Counted from the stretch's first letter, positions 9,676-18,222 are shown. The stretch is 64,000 nucleotides of DNA from Algoriphagus sp. (GCF_030694375.1 NZ_JAUXYL010000041.1:124001-188000); one strand, 5' to 3'. Notes: generated from the letters alone by a model not told the origin. Program-made: numbers and translations.

Positions 9676-12600
9676 TGCCTAGATCGATTGGATATTTCAC
9701 TTGGGCTTTTGGTCTCGGTATTTTGCTTTTCTCCTGCAAAAATGAAAAAACCGAGGAAACTCCCCCCCTTTTCTCCTTACTTCCTGCGGAGCAAACGGGA
9801 ATCACTTTCCAAAATCAACTGACTTCAAGTTCTGAAAACAACATCCTCGAATACCTCTATTTCTACAATGGTGGCGGAGTAGCGGCAGGAGATATTAATG
9901 GAGATGGTTTAGTCGATCTGTACTTCACCGGCAACCAAGTCCCGAACAAACTCTACCTTAACAAGGGGAATTTCCAGTTTGAAGACATTACCGAATCGGC
10001 TGGAGTGGGCGGAGATGGAGGCTGGTCGACAGGTGTCACGATGGCCGATGTCAATGGGGATGGCTTACTTGACATTTATGTCTGCCAGGTTGGGGATCTT
10101 CCGGGAATCGAAGGAAAAAACAAACTCTACATAAACCTCGGCGAAGGAAAATTCCGTGAAGCGGGGGCTGAATTTGGACTGGATTTCAAAGGCTACAGCA
10201 CGCATGCCGTATTTTTCGATTACGATCGGGACGGGGATTTGGACATGTATTTGCTCAATCACAATGTCAAGTCGCCTGAAGTTTTTGCGAAAGCAGGGGC
10301 TCGGGAAAAGACCGACCCCAGCGGAGACAAACTTTTCAAGAACCTGGCTTCGGAAGGAGAAATCGGTTTTGAAGACGTGACCGAAGCCTCGGGAATCTAT
10401 TCCAGTATTTTAGGTTTTGGACTGGGTGTCAGCACAGAAGATTTCAACGGAGATGGTTGGCTGGATATTTACGTTTCCAACGATTTTACCGAAAACGATT
10501 ACCTCTACCTCAACAATCAGGACGGGACTTTCCGGGAGGCTTTGAATGAATTCATCCCCAGTACCAGTCGCTACAGCATGGGCAACGATGCCGCAGACTT
10601 GAATGGAGACGGACTACCGGAGATTTTCACCACCGACATGCTCCCCGAGAATCCGGAAATCTGGATGAAATCCGTCGGAGAGGACAAGGCGGAAGTCTAT
10701 CAGGTCAAGGAACAATTTGGCTACCAGGATCAATATGTGCGCAATCACCTGCAGTTGAATCGGGGTGAAAATGGATTTTCGGAAATTGCCCTTTTCGCAG
10801 GAGTTCATGCTTCAGATTGGAGTTGGTCTCCCCTGATTTTTGACATGGACAATGACGGGTTTCCAGATATCCATGTGACAAACGGAATTGTCAAGCGACC
10901 CAATGACCTCGATTTCATCCAATATAGCCAAGAAGCAGATCCCAATCTGAGTATGGAAGAATTGCGAAAAAGGCAGATCGACATGCTTCCAAGCCTCAAA
11001 ATTTCAAACTTCGCCTGGAAAAATCAGGGGGATTTACAATTCAAAAACGAAGCAAAATCCCTGGGTTTGGATCAGGAAAGCTATTCCAACGGCTCCCTCT
11101 ACGCCGATCTGGACAATGACGGAGACCTGGACTTGGTCATCAACAATCTGGATCAGGAAGCTTTCGTTTATCAGAATCAGAGCGAAAAGTCAGGAAACAA
11201 CTTTCTTCGGATTGACTTGAAATCCACAAGGCAAAACACCTTTGGTATCGGCTCCCAGGTGATTCTTTTCTCAGGTACCGAAAAATGGACGCAGCGGATC
11301 AGCACCAGCCGTGGTTTTCAGTCTGGTCCTTCCACCACCCTGGTTTTCGGATTGGGAAAAACCTCTTCGGTAGATTCTATTCAGGTAAACTGGCCAAATG
11401 GAAAATCAGAAATCTTTCCAAAAACTGCTTCGAATCAAAGTTTGGTGCTTGCTCAAGGTCAAGGAAAGCCCTTTGAACCAACAGCTCGAGTAAATCCTAA
11501 TGAAGAAAATCTTCCTCAGGTAAATTGGGTGCATGTAGAAAAAGATGAGGTAGACTTTATCAAACGGGAGTATTTGGCTCCAAAAAGCTTTTCCAAAATG
11601 GGACCTGCTTTGGCTGTAGCTGATGTAAATGGAGACGGTTTGGACGACTTCTATGTGGGTGGAGCCAAAGACCGGGCCGGAGCATTTTTCCTTCAGAAGC
11701 CCGATGGGCAATTTGAGGAAATCCCCAATCCCATGTTTGTCCAATTGGCCAAAGCCGAGGATGTGGTGGCGGAATTTGCCGACTTCAACGGGGATGGTTT
11801 TTTGGATTTGTTTATTGGTAGCGGTGGAAATGAGTACGAAAGTGGGGCCTTGTTCAATTTTGATCGAATCTTCTTTGGAGAGGGCAACGGGAATTTCAGA
11901 TTTTCTATGAATTCCTTACCTCCTATCGGTGAAAACACTTCCTGCATTGCAATTCACGATGTGGATGGAGATGGAGATTTGGATCTTTTTGTAGGAAGTG
12001 CTGTCAAAACTGGGGATTACGGAGCCAGCCCAAAAAGCAGCTTGTTGATCAATCAGGGCAATGGACAATTCAGGGATGAAACTCAGCTTTGGTTTGAATC
12101 GGGATCGGATTTAGGCATGGTCAACACCGCAACTTGGGCCGATCTGAATGGAGACGGAAAAGCGGAGCTCTTAATCAGTGGTGACTGGCAAGGAGTGAGG
12201 GTATTTGAGCTTTCGCCAGAAAATAAACTTAGCGAAATCAAACCTCGAGGTCTGGAATTCTCCGCAGGTTGGATCAATACGATCCAAGTCGCTGACATGA
12301 ATGGCGACGGCAGACCGGATATTTTGACAGGAAATCTCGGACTCAACAGCAAGCTCAAGTCCTCCCAAAAAAGACCAGTTTGGCTCTATCATCATGACTT
12401 TGACGGAAACGGGCAGGCAGATCCGCTGATTTTTCATTACATGGGCGACAAACTCGTCCCATTCGCCACACGGGATGATCTGATCCGACAGATTCCGGGC
12501 ATCAAGCGCCAGCATAATTCTTACCAAGACTACTCAAAAATCAGAACCCCCGGAGATCTTTTTCCCAAAGAAGAAATCCAAAAAGCAAGAAAGCTCCCCG

Positions 12601-12968
12601 CCTATGAATTCCGCTCCGGAGTTTACTTTCAGACCGAAGACGGAAGCTTTGAATTTATTCCTTTCCCGTCAGAAGCGCAGTGGAGTCCCATTTTCGCTAT
12701 AGAAGTAGATGAGCAGACAGGCACAATTTACCTCGGTGGAAATTCCTCTGACTTCCGAGTCGACCTTGGAAAATCTCTGAACATTGGAATACTGGCATAT
12801 AGGTGGAACCAGTCATTATGGTTGGAGGCGGAAAAAACCCGAAATCCGAAACCTGTGTTGAGCGTAGTCGAAGCATCCGAAGTCCGAAATCTGAAATTCC
12901 TTAAAACCAACAAAGGGAATCAGCTTCTCGGTGCCCAAAACAATGGTTCACTAGTCTGGATCAAATGA
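9675..12968 (+). CDS. FG-GAP/VCBS-repeat, ASPIC-UnbV (CRTAC1-like) lipoprotein, copy 3
   Basis: About 1,097 residues from the ATG at 9675, which shares one base with the TGA of the previous gene (TGATG), a translational-coupling arrangement. An alternative start 12 bases upstream exists. The signal MPRSIGYFTWAFGLGILLFSC gives a lipoprotein. The domain order is as in copies 1 and 2: FG-GAP repeats, ASPIC/UnbV at about residues 508-583 (VFGLGKTSSVDSIQVNWPNG), second FG-GAP set, conserved tail. Near the C-terminus the homologous stretch of the other copies (GL-x-L/V-x-G-D/E-V/I-R) is interrupted by a foreign-looking insert, RNPKPVLSVVEAS, encoded by a dispersed intergenic repeat; see the repeat at 12850-12885. 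No terminator was seen in the 266 bp before the haloperoxidase gene. Confidence 0.92.
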   Translation: MPRSIGYFTWAFGLGILLFSCKNEKTEETPPLFSLLPAEQTGITFQNQLTSSSENNILEYLYFYNGGGVAAGDINGDGLVDLYFTGNQVPNKLYLNKGNFQFEDITESAGVGGDGGWSTGVTMADVNGDGLLDIYVCQVGDLPGIEGKNKLYINLGEGKFREAGAEFGLDFKGYSTHAVFFDYDRDGDLDMYLLNHNVKSPEVFAKAGAREKTDPSGDKLFKNLASEGEIGFEDVTEASGIYSSILGFGLGVSTEDFNGDGWLDIYVSNDFTENDYLYLNNQDGTFREALNEFIPSTSRYSMGNDAADLNGDGLPEIFTTDMLPENPEIWMKSVGEDKAEVYQVKEQFGYQDQYVRNHLQLNRGENGFSEIALFAGVHASDWSWSPLIFDMDNDGFPDIHVTNGIVKRPNDLDFIQYSQEADPNLSMEELRKRQIDMLPSLKISNFAWKNQGDLQFKNEAKSLGLDQESYSNGSLYADLDNDGDLDLVINNLDQEAFVYQNQSEKSGNNFLRIDLKSTRQNTFGIGSQVILFSGTEKWTQRISTSRGFQSGPSTTLVFGLGKTSSVDSIQVNWPNGKSEIFPKTASNQSLVLAQGQGKPFEPTARVNPNEENLPQVNWVHVEKDEVDFIKREYLAPKSFSKMGPALAVADVNGDGLDDFYVGGAKDRAGAFFLQKPDGQFEEIPNPMFVQLAKAEDVVAEFADFNGDGFLDLFIGSGGNEYESGALFNFDRIFFGEGNGNFRFSMNSLPPIGENTSCIAIHDVDGDGDLDLFVGSAVKTGDYGASPKSSLLINQGNGQFRDETQLWFESGSDLGMVNTATWADLNGDGKAELLISGDWQGVRVFELSPENKLSEIKPRGLEFSAGWINTIQVADMNGDGRPDILTGNLGLNSKLKSSQKRPVWLYHHDFDGNGQADPLIFHYMGDKLVPFATRDDLIRQIPGIKRQHNSYQDYSKIRTPGDLFPKEEIQKARKLPAYEFRSGVYFQTEDGSFEFIPFPSEAQWSPIFAIEVDEQTGTIYLGGNSSDFRVDLGKSLNIGILAYRWNQSLWLEAEKTRNPKPVLSVVEASEVRNLKFLKTNKGNQLLGAQNNGSLVWIK
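12850..12885. repeat. Dispersed GAGCGNAGTCGAAG repeat lying in frame inside a gene
   Basis: The core TTGAGCGTAGTCGAAG (12858-12873) matches the intergenic copies at 21896-21912 (ACTGAGCGAAGTCGAAG) and 32956-32970. Here it lies inside the third FG-GAP gene, reads without a stop as PVLSVVEAS, and adds about ten residues that the two paralogues lack. Seen directly: the motif match and the extra residues. Inferred: insertion of the repeat into a coding sequence. Confidence 0.6.
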
Positions 12969-13234
12969 ATGGGTATAAGATTTGGAGAAATTAATCGAAA
13001 ACCTGAAGAGCCCGGAATCCCCTAGGAATAATCCAAGAAGATAAATCTTTAGGCACCGTTAGTATCTGTGCCTTTCTGTGTAATCTGTGAGCAAAATAAA
13101 ATACATTCCACAAAAACCTGAGTAAAATCATTTGGCATTGAATACCTTATACTTAGCTTTGAAATCCAATTGAATCTCATGTAAGTTGATAAAACCCAAT
13201 CGCCCGCAAGGGAAAATCGATCGTCAACTTCTAA
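12969..13234. repeat. Intergenic region with a CTGTG-type repeat
   Basis: This gap between the third FG-GAP gene and the haloperoxidase gene holds no gene. At 13063-13098 it carries one member of a degenerate repeat built of ATCTGTG units followed by GAGCAAAATAAAA. Related copies occur at 32201-32238 and, as a palindrome, at 45317-45380. No clear terminator or promoter could be called. Confidence 0.5.
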
Positions 13235-14605
13235 ATGAAAAACCCTTTTATGCGTATCCTTAAATTAATTTGTCTCGCGCTTGTCATCAGCTTTGCGTTC
13301 CTGGCATGCCAAAAACCGGTAGATTACTCCAATGCGATCAGCGATGGTCAGTATTTTCATCGTGCTCAAAATCGGATCACGGAAGTCATCATTCATGACA
13401 TCTTCTCGCCGCCTGTTGCTGTCAGGATCTATTCCTATGCTTCACTAGCAGCTTACGAAGTAGCTGCAGCAACAGACCCTGCCAGTTACGCCCCGCTTAT
13501 GGGTCAACTGAACGGTTCGGAAGCTTTGAATCTGTCCATACCTGAGAAAGTCTATCCACCTTTGGCAGCATTGGCAGCTTATTATCACGTAGGAACCGCC
13601 CTGATCTTCTCGGAGGAAATGATGAATGAGCACCGGGACAAGGTCTTCAAGGAATTGAAGAAAAAAGGAATCCCAAGTGAGGTATTTGAAGCCTCAGTAA
13701 AATTTGGACAGGAAGTCGGTGAAAAGGTGAAAGACTACTCTAAAAAGGATAACTACCACCAAAGCCGGTCTTTTCCTAAGTACACCGTCGTCAATCAGCC
13801 GGGAACTTGGCAGCCTACTCCACCCGCATACATGGAGGCTGTAGAGCCCCACTGGAACAAAATCCGAACCTTTGTCCTGGACTCTGCTTCACAATTTAGG
13901 ATCACTCCTCCCCCAGCTTACTCGACAGAACCTAATTCTGAGTTTTATAAGCTGGCCAAAGAAGTCTATGATGCCAAACAAAACGCCACTCCCGAAGAAA
14001 CAGCGATTGCGATGTTTTGGGATTGCAATCCCTACAAAATGAATGTCAAAGGCCATGTGATGTTTGCAGAGAAAAAGATCACTCCAGGTGGCCATTGGAT
14101 GGGCATCGCATCTATCGCATCGGCGGCAGCGGAAAAAGACTGGAAAGGAACTGTGGAAGCTTTGGCTATGACAGGAATTTCACTCAATGAAGCATTTATT
14201 GCCTGCTGGGATGAGAAATACCGAAGTCGCCTGATCCGCCCGGAGACTTATATCAATCAATTTATCGACGAAGATTGGGTTCCGCTATTGCAGACGCCTC
14301 CTTTCCCCGAACATACCTCGGGACATAGTGTGGCTTCGACAGCAGCGGCTTTTACTTTAACCCAACTTTTCGGAGATGAGCTGCATATCGTAGACAGCAC
14401 TGAGGTAGCTTATGGTCTTCCCATCCGGGAGTTTAATGGGTTTTCGGAGGCAGCGGCAGAAGCAGCCATCAGTAGATTTTATGGTGGAATTCATTATATG
14501 CCAGCTATCACGGAAGGAACCAAGCAAGGACAGAAAGTCGGGGAACTGATCTGGAGTAAAATCTCGACCAAGCCGGATCGGGTGGCATTGTTAGAAAGAC
14601 GCTAG
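13235..14605 (+). CDS. Vanadium-dependent haloperoxidase-like (PAP2 superfamily) lipoprotein
   Basis: A 456-residue lipoprotein (hydrophobic stretch ending in LAC; an alternative ATG at 13250 gives the more compact signal MRILKLICLALVISFAFLAC). The PAP2/vanadate-binding signature is complete and correctly spaced. K-x6-RP is read in KYRSRLIRP near residue 328. After 25 residues comes TSGH in PEHTSGHSV, and after 48 more SR-x5-H in SRFYGGIHY. These residues bind vanadate in haloperoxidases or phosphate in the related acid phosphatases. The vHPO subfamily fits best because of the length and the PEHTSGH context; halogenating activity is inferred, not shown. It ends the susCD/FG-GAP run and, like those proteins, should sit in the envelope. 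Confidence 0.88.
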   Translation: MKNPFMRILKLICLALVISFAFLACQKPVDYSNAISDGQYFHRAQNRITEVIIHDIFSPPVAVRIYSYASLAAYEVAAATDPASYAPLMGQLNGSEALNLSIPEKVYPPLAALAAYYHVGTALIFSEEMMNEHRDKVFKELKKKGIPSEVFEASVKFGQEVGEKVKDYSKKDNYHQSRSFPKYTVVNQPGTWQPTPPAYMEAVEPHWNKIRTFVLDSASQFRITPPPAYSTEPNSEFYKLAKEVYDAKQNATPEETAIAMFWDCNPYKMNVKGHVMFAEKKITPGGHWMGIASIASAAAEKDWKGTVEALAMTGISLNEAFIACWDEKYRSRLIRPETYINQFIDEDWVPLLQTPPFPEHTSGHSVASTAAAFTLTQLFGDELHIVDSTEVAYGLPIREFNGFSEAAAEAAISRFYGGIHYMPAITEGTKQGQKVGELIWSKISTKPDRVALLERR

Positions 14606-14794
14606 ATATTAGATACAAGATTTTAGACAAAGAAGAAGTAAGAGGTCTAAAGTCAAAAAGTTTTCCTGCCGCAGGTAGGCTGAAATTGCTAGAAGCAAGA
14701 GCCGAAATGAAAGACGTTAGATTTTAGACATAAGATGTTAGAAAAAGTCAGAAAGCTAAAGTCAGAAAGCTAAAAGTAGCGAGATACATGAGAG
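14606..14794. repeat. Intergenic AT-rich repeats
   Basis: No gene. The stretch is made of short degenerate repeats of the AGA(C/T)-TTAGA-(T/C)A type, such as TAGATATTAGATACAAGATT and TAGATTTTAGACATAAGATG. A doubled AAAGTCAGAAAGCTAAAG unit and a CCTGCCGCAGGTAGG palindrome (from about 14664) are also present. These look like dispersed non-coding repeats. Confidence 0.5.
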
Positions 14795-14824
14795 ATCCCG
14801 AGGCGTGAGTTTCGGGATTTTTTG
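14795..14824 (+). terminator. Intrinsic terminator candidate
   Basis: Stem ATCCCGA (14795-14801) pairs with TCGGGAT (14812-14818) around a 10-nt loop and is followed by a run of T. It is 190 bp downstream of the haloperoxidase gene on the plus strand and is the only terminator-like structure there. Confidence 0.6.
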
Positions 14825-14835
14825 TTCCTGATTTT

Positions 14836-14976
14836 TTAACCATTAAGAAAATTAAGGACATTAAGAAATGAATACCAGCGCTTCAGATTCTACGTTTTCA
14901 GTAGATCAAATGGGTTTGATATTTTCACTGCATTTGATTTAACAAACTTAATTTTCTCAATTCCCTTAATGGTTAA
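14836..14976. repeat. Imperfect 30-bp inverted repeat
   Basis: The left arm 14836-14865 begins TTAACCATTAAG. The right arm 14947-14976 is its reverse complement at about 25 of 30 positions. The 81-bp interior holds no gene. The right arm ends 6 bp before the stop of the minus-strand propeller gene. It may act as a large bidirectional terminator or be a miniature repeat element. Confidence 0.5.
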
Positions 14977-14982
14977 AAGCCA

Positions 14983-16119
14983 TTACTCAACATTCAGCTC
15001 AAATTCAAGCACGAAAACCAAGGCATCAGGATTAGCCAGAATCGCTTTTTCCAATGCTGAACCTGCAAATGCTGGATCATCGCGGTTCAACTGATCCGTA
15101 CTGACTAAAGCCGCAAATCGGGATCCATCCACTCCGATCACTTTGGGGAATGGCTGATTATCAAAACTCAAGTCATTTTTCAGGTTTTCAATTTTAAACG
15201 TACTGCCTTTCCCATTTGAAGAAAAAGCCAATCGAGGCGTATTCTGAATAAAATACAGGAAAATAAATTGCTCAGGTGTACTTTCAAAAATGGTGAAAAG
15301 TGAAGGTTGACTTACCAAACTCTCTTGGAACAGCTTGAAGCCAGCCTGATCTTTTACAAAATCTGTGTTTTTAGGTTTTTTTACTAACTCTCCTTCGTAT
15401 TCAATTCCGCTAAAGGATTCGATTACCCCATTATCCACACGGATAATCTCCGGATTGAAGGAAGAGTTAAAGAGAACTTGTACCTCATTTCCATCCACCA
15501 GTTTGTGGAAAGGGTTTGGAGGACTCAATAGAAACTCAATCGAATTGGGTAAGTGTGCAGAAATCAATTTGCCTGTTTCATCTACAAAGGCAAGAGCATT
15601 CTCCTGTCCTCCTCCCGTAAGTCCAACAAAACCCGTTTTTGTCTTGGCAAAGCGCCGAAAGGGAATTTCCAGTTTGATGTGCTCGAGTTGTTGAAAAGTG
15701 CCGGATGAGTAAGAAATAGAAACGATTTTTCGCCCGATCCCGTCCAAGACATAAAGCATATCCCCATCCAGCCAAAAGTCATTTACTGCCCGAACTTCCT
15801 GCGGCCCTTCTCCTTTCTTAAGGGGAATTTCGAGTGCTTTTCCCGATTCCTTATTAAAAACATAAACTGACTGAGAAAGGGAAAAGTCTCCGAGTATCAT
15901 CAGCTCATCCGAGAAATCGATCCGATCCGCTTCAAAAGGAACTAGTCTAGGATCTCCTGTTAGTGGTCGAAACTGAACTTCTCTCACCAGAGAACTCACG
16001 GTCCGGTTCTCTGAGGATTCGGGAGGGACTACTATTTTTAAATCATTTTTTCTAGATGTATTACAAGAAAATAGAAGAATCAAAAACAAAAACTTATAAA
16101 AACAAAAGTATTTTGACAT
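14983..16119 (-). CDS. 6-bladed beta-propeller lipoprotein
   Basis: 378 residues from the ATG at 16119, chosen because it opens a lipoprotein signal (MSKYFCFYKFLFLILLFSC); a longer upstream frame adds 16 non-signal residues. The mature protein reads as a beta-propeller of the Bacteroidota 6-bladed family. It has recurring blocks such as LMILGDFSLSQSVYVFNKES, KKGEGPQEVRAVNDFWLDGD and YVLDGIGRKIVSISY, typical of blades 1-3. Role is unknown in this family; surface or periplasmic binding is presumed. It lies 66 bp downstream of a cysteine-rich secreted peptide gene on the same strand. This peptide-then-propeller pair is repeated at 16970-18420, and the two are best read as one unit. Confidence 0.85.
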   Translation of the reverse strand: MSKYFCFYKFLFLILLFSCNTSRKNDLKIVVPPESSENRTVSSLVREVQFRPLTGDPRLVPFEADRIDFSDELMILGDFSLSQSVYVFNKESGKALEIPLKKGEGPQEVRAVNDFWLDGDMLYVLDGIGRKIVSISYSSGTFQQLEHIKLEIPFRRFAKTKTGFVGLTGGGQENALAFVDETGKLISAHLPNSIEFLLSPPNPFHKLVDGNEVQVLFNSSFNPEIIRVDNGVIESFSGIEYEGELVKKPKNTDFVKDQAGFKLFQESLVSQPSLFTIFESTPEQFIFLYFIQNTPRLAFSSNGKGSTFKIENLKNDLSFDNQPFPKVIGVDGSRFAALVSTDQLNRDDPAFAGSALEKAILANPDALVFVLEFELNVE

Positions 16120-16185
16120 ATAAATGAATTTTAGTGAGACATAAATTCCCCCATAACCATTTACCATGGGGGAAGGGGAATAAAA

Positions 16186-16410
16186 TTAAGGACAAGTGGT
16201 AGATTCACCACATAAGCAACTCACTCCATCTCCATTTTGATGACAAACTTGGCGACTTGAACCTGTAAAATAATTGCAAATAAAAATTTCAACCTTACAT
16301 TCAAAGCCACCAATGCCTCCTCCTGGCCCACCAACACCCTGCGCCTTTACATCATTTGTTCCAAATGCCATTGACCCCAAAAAAGCCAATCCAAAGATTA
16401 ATTTTTTCAT
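16186..16410 (-). CDS. Cysteine-rich secreted peptide 1 (NVEALA-like)
   Basis: A 74-residue peptide with a clear Sec signal (MKKLIFGLAFLGSMAFGT...VKAQ) and a ~50-residue mature part that is glycine-rich at first (GVGGPGGGIGG) and then holds six cysteines. The signal and the GVGG start are shared with the peptide at 18223-18420. No enzyme family fits. The layout resembles the short NVEALA-type secreted proteins of Bacteroidota, though the NVEALA motif itself is absent. The even cysteine count suggests disulfides. Upstream lies a 156-bp leader shared with the other copy; downstream is a propeller lipoprotein. Reality as a gene is supported by conservation between copies. Confidence 0.8.
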   Translation of the reverse strand: MKKLIFGLAFLGSMAFGTNDVKAQGVGGPGGGIGGFECKVEIFICNYFTGSSRQVCHQNGDGVSCLCGESTTCP

Positions 16411-16566
16411 TTTTTAAAGAGTTAGATTTTACTAAAAAGTTTTTGGCCCAAAAACGGCTTCTTTCTGAAGTTGAAAATAATCTAATGAGCTAGTATCAAA
16501 TGCCCTAGTACTAGTTTGAAATTTTATTAAAAAATACTTGGACGGCGTTTTTTTTTTTGAACGGTC
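16411..16566 (-). promoter_or_regulatory. Conserved 5' leader of peptide 1
   Basis: These 156 bases upstream of peptide 1 align over their whole length with 18423-18578 upstream of peptide 2. Most conserved are the segment next to the ATG, a TTGGGCC block, a small CTTC/GAAG hairpin, and a far box. In gene direction the box reads CCGTTC, eleven A, then CGCCGTC; the A-tract is at 16548-16558. Both copies keep exactly eleven A. It probably contains the promoter and a bent-DNA or regulator site. Confidence 0.65.
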
Positions 16567-16869
16567 ACTATTCGCAATTGTCTTCTTGCAATCCATAAAA
16601 GCTTAGCTTTTCCTCTGTGCCCTTGAAAAATGTCTCCTGTGCCTAGATGGACTGAAGTTCATAATCAAGTTCACTCAAGTCTTCAATTAATCTTCCTTTG
16701 CGATCCTTTGCATGCTTTGCGGTGAAAAAACAAAAATCTTTAGCTTTTCCTCCGTGCCCTTGAAAAAAGTCACCCGAAGTGAAAAAGTATTAGGTTCCAA
16801 TAACAAAATACAATCTCCCCTCCTCTCCTCAGTGTCCGTGGTAAAACTTCTTCACGGTAAAAAAGAAAT
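16567..16869. repeat. Intergenic repeats between peptide leader and nadD remnant
   Basis: No gene. It contains two copies of a TTAGCTTTTCC-T/C-CTGTGCCCTTGAAAA-type repeat (about 16611-16630 and 16741-16766). A CTTTGCGAT/CTTTGCATG/CTTTGCGG run lies near 16696-16723, and a GTCCGTGGTAAAAC block near 16835. The same kinds of elements lie between peptide 2 and nadD (18600-18771), as expected if the spacer was duplicated together with the genes. Confidence 0.5.
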
Positions 16870-16920
16870 TTATTGATAAAGCTTTCGATCCAAAATATAC
16901 CTCTCCACTTTCTCGGGGTA
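16870..16920 (-). pseudogene. Remnant of nadD 3' end
   Basis: Read on the minus strand, this segment encodes YPEKVERYILDRKLYQ followed by a stop. The intact NadD ends PDKVEEYILDRKLYQ and a stop (gene end at 18772). Thirteen of the last fifteen residues agree, and the bases around the stop (TTTATTGATA-A/C-AGCTT) are nearly identical. Upstream of the match the sequence is unrelated to nadD and runs into the end of the propeller gene at 16970. It marks the junction of a tandem duplication that included the tail of nadD. Confidence 0.8.
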
Positions 16921-16969
16921 TAGGTTAATTAACTTGTTCCTAAATTTCACTGGAAATAGATTGTTTATC

Positions 16970-18058
16970 TCAATAATCAAATCTAACCAAATTGGGCTCC
17001 TCATCAGTGGTCACTCCATAAATCTTCCTATTATTTTCATCAATTGAAAAACCAAATAATGGGTAGTCTAACTGATACTGATTCAAGATTTTTCCCTTAT
17101 AATCAAATTCAAAAATTCGATTTAAGTTTGTCATATCACTAATTTGACTGTAGGGTTTACCTTTAAACAGGACAAAGAAAGAGGCTTTCCCTGCATAGAC
17201 ATCCCCATAAATCGTGGGTGAATTAGGATTTAAAGAGGGCATTTGATAACCATCCCAATATCCAATTTCAAAATCAGGTATATCCTTTTCTGACCCAAAA
17301 AGTGTTAATATTTTATGATCTTTAATTTGAATTATATCAATATAATTTGCTCTTAATCCCACTTTTATTGCATATTTCTTACTGGAATTAATTTTAAGTG
17401 GTCCTTGAAAAAGACTACTCACAAGGTTTGCATCCAATTCCTCCTCCTTATATCCATTTGGCAATTCTTTTCCTTTGATCATATCTTTCCAATCACCAAA
17501 TATCCCTAAAGTATCTCCGGAATTAGTTAAATGAAGGTATTTAGACCAACCATCAACTGCATTCCCTAGGAAAGAAGAGTCAGAGGTAAAAGTCGCTTTA
17601 GTTATAAAATAAGCAGTCTCTGGAGCACGAAACTGATCTTCGGCAAGTCGATTGGTATCTAATAAATCAAACTTTGAAAACAATCGTACCTCAGGATCAA
17701 ATGTCAAAATTTTATTAGGTTCATCTAACTCCTCAATCTGAGTAATTACTGTTATTTCTCCCGGACCTAATCCATCTATTCCCTTGGATTGTACATAGGA
17801 CTCCGATACAAGATCGATTATATGAAATTTATCATTTTGTACATTTTTCCTTTCAAAGACAATGGCTTTAGAGTCTGTAACCAAAATACCTCTTGGATTG
17901 ATGATTTGCGGAAAGTCGAATTTGTGCCCTTTTAGGAGGACTGGTTCTGGAAGATCCTTTTCCGTGAATCGAATAGAATCAGATTGAAAGTTAGGTGTAC
18001 TACAGCCTAATTGAATAAGAACAACTAATGGACATAGATTGCGAAATTTAATTTTCAT
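16970..18058 (-). CDS. TolB-like 6-bladed propeller lipoprotein
   Basis: 362 residues from the ATG at 18058, which begins the lipoprotein signal MKIKFRNLCPLVVLIQLGC. A frame extending to 18211 would add 51 residues read through a palindromic repeat and is rejected. The body shows propeller features of the Bacteroidota TolB-like family. GLGPGEITVITQI lies near residue 95, and the C-terminal strand motif PLFGFSIDENNRKIYGVT runs to the terminal PNLVRFDY. Function in this family is unknown. It is the partner of the peptide at 18223-18420 and corresponds by position to the propeller at 14983-16119, from which it has diverged strongly. Confidence 0.83.
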   Translation of the reverse strand: MKIKFRNLCPLVVLIQLGCSTPNFQSDSIRFTEKDLPEPVLLKGHKFDFPQIINPRGILVTDSKAIVFERKNVQNDKFHIIDLVSESYVQSKGIDGLGPGEITVITQIEELDEPNKILTFDPEVRLFSKFDLLDTNRLAEDQFRAPETAYFITKATFTSDSSFLGNAVDGWSKYLHLTNSGDTLGIFGDWKDMIKGKELPNGYKEEELDANLVSSLFQGPLKINSSKKYAIKVGLRANYIDIIQIKDHKILTLFGSEKDIPDFEIGYWDGYQMPSLNPNSPTIYGDVYAGKASFFVLFKGKPYSQISDMTNLNRIFEFDYKGKILNQYQLDYPLFGFSIDENNRKIYGVTTDEEPNLVRFDY

Positions 18059-18097
18059 AGAATTTTTATTTGATTCTTCAAGTCCATATATAATATC

Positions 18098-18155
18098 GCA
18101 TGTTACCCCGATAGCTATGGGGGCTATCCTCTGGCAGACACAGCAGGGGTCATGC
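18098..18155. repeat. CCCCGATAGC palindromic element, copy A
   Basis: Outer arms GCATG-(TT)-ACCCC and GGGGTCATGC face each other across 58 bp. Inside is a near-palindrome CCCCGATAGCTATGGGGG followed by CTATCCTCTGGCAGACAC. A second element with the same inner hairpin lies at 49547-49615. It sits between the peptide gene and the propeller gene of this unit. Confidence 0.5.
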
Positions 18156-18222
18156 ATGATTTCGTAAGTCTTTTCGAGTATAAAATCGAATAAGGAGGGA
18201 AGGCCCCTCATTAATTAAGATA

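Noticed and set aside
13250-14605. The vHPO-like protein as a plain acid phosphatase
   Set aside because: Not excluded by motifs, which are common to the PAP2 superfamily, but length and the PEHTSGHSV context fit the vanadium haloperoxidase group better.
18059-18211. A 51-residue N-terminal extension of the TolB-like lipoprotein
   Set aside because: It reads through the CCCCGATAGC palindromic element and would bury the lipoprotein signal; the ATG at 18058 is a clean start.
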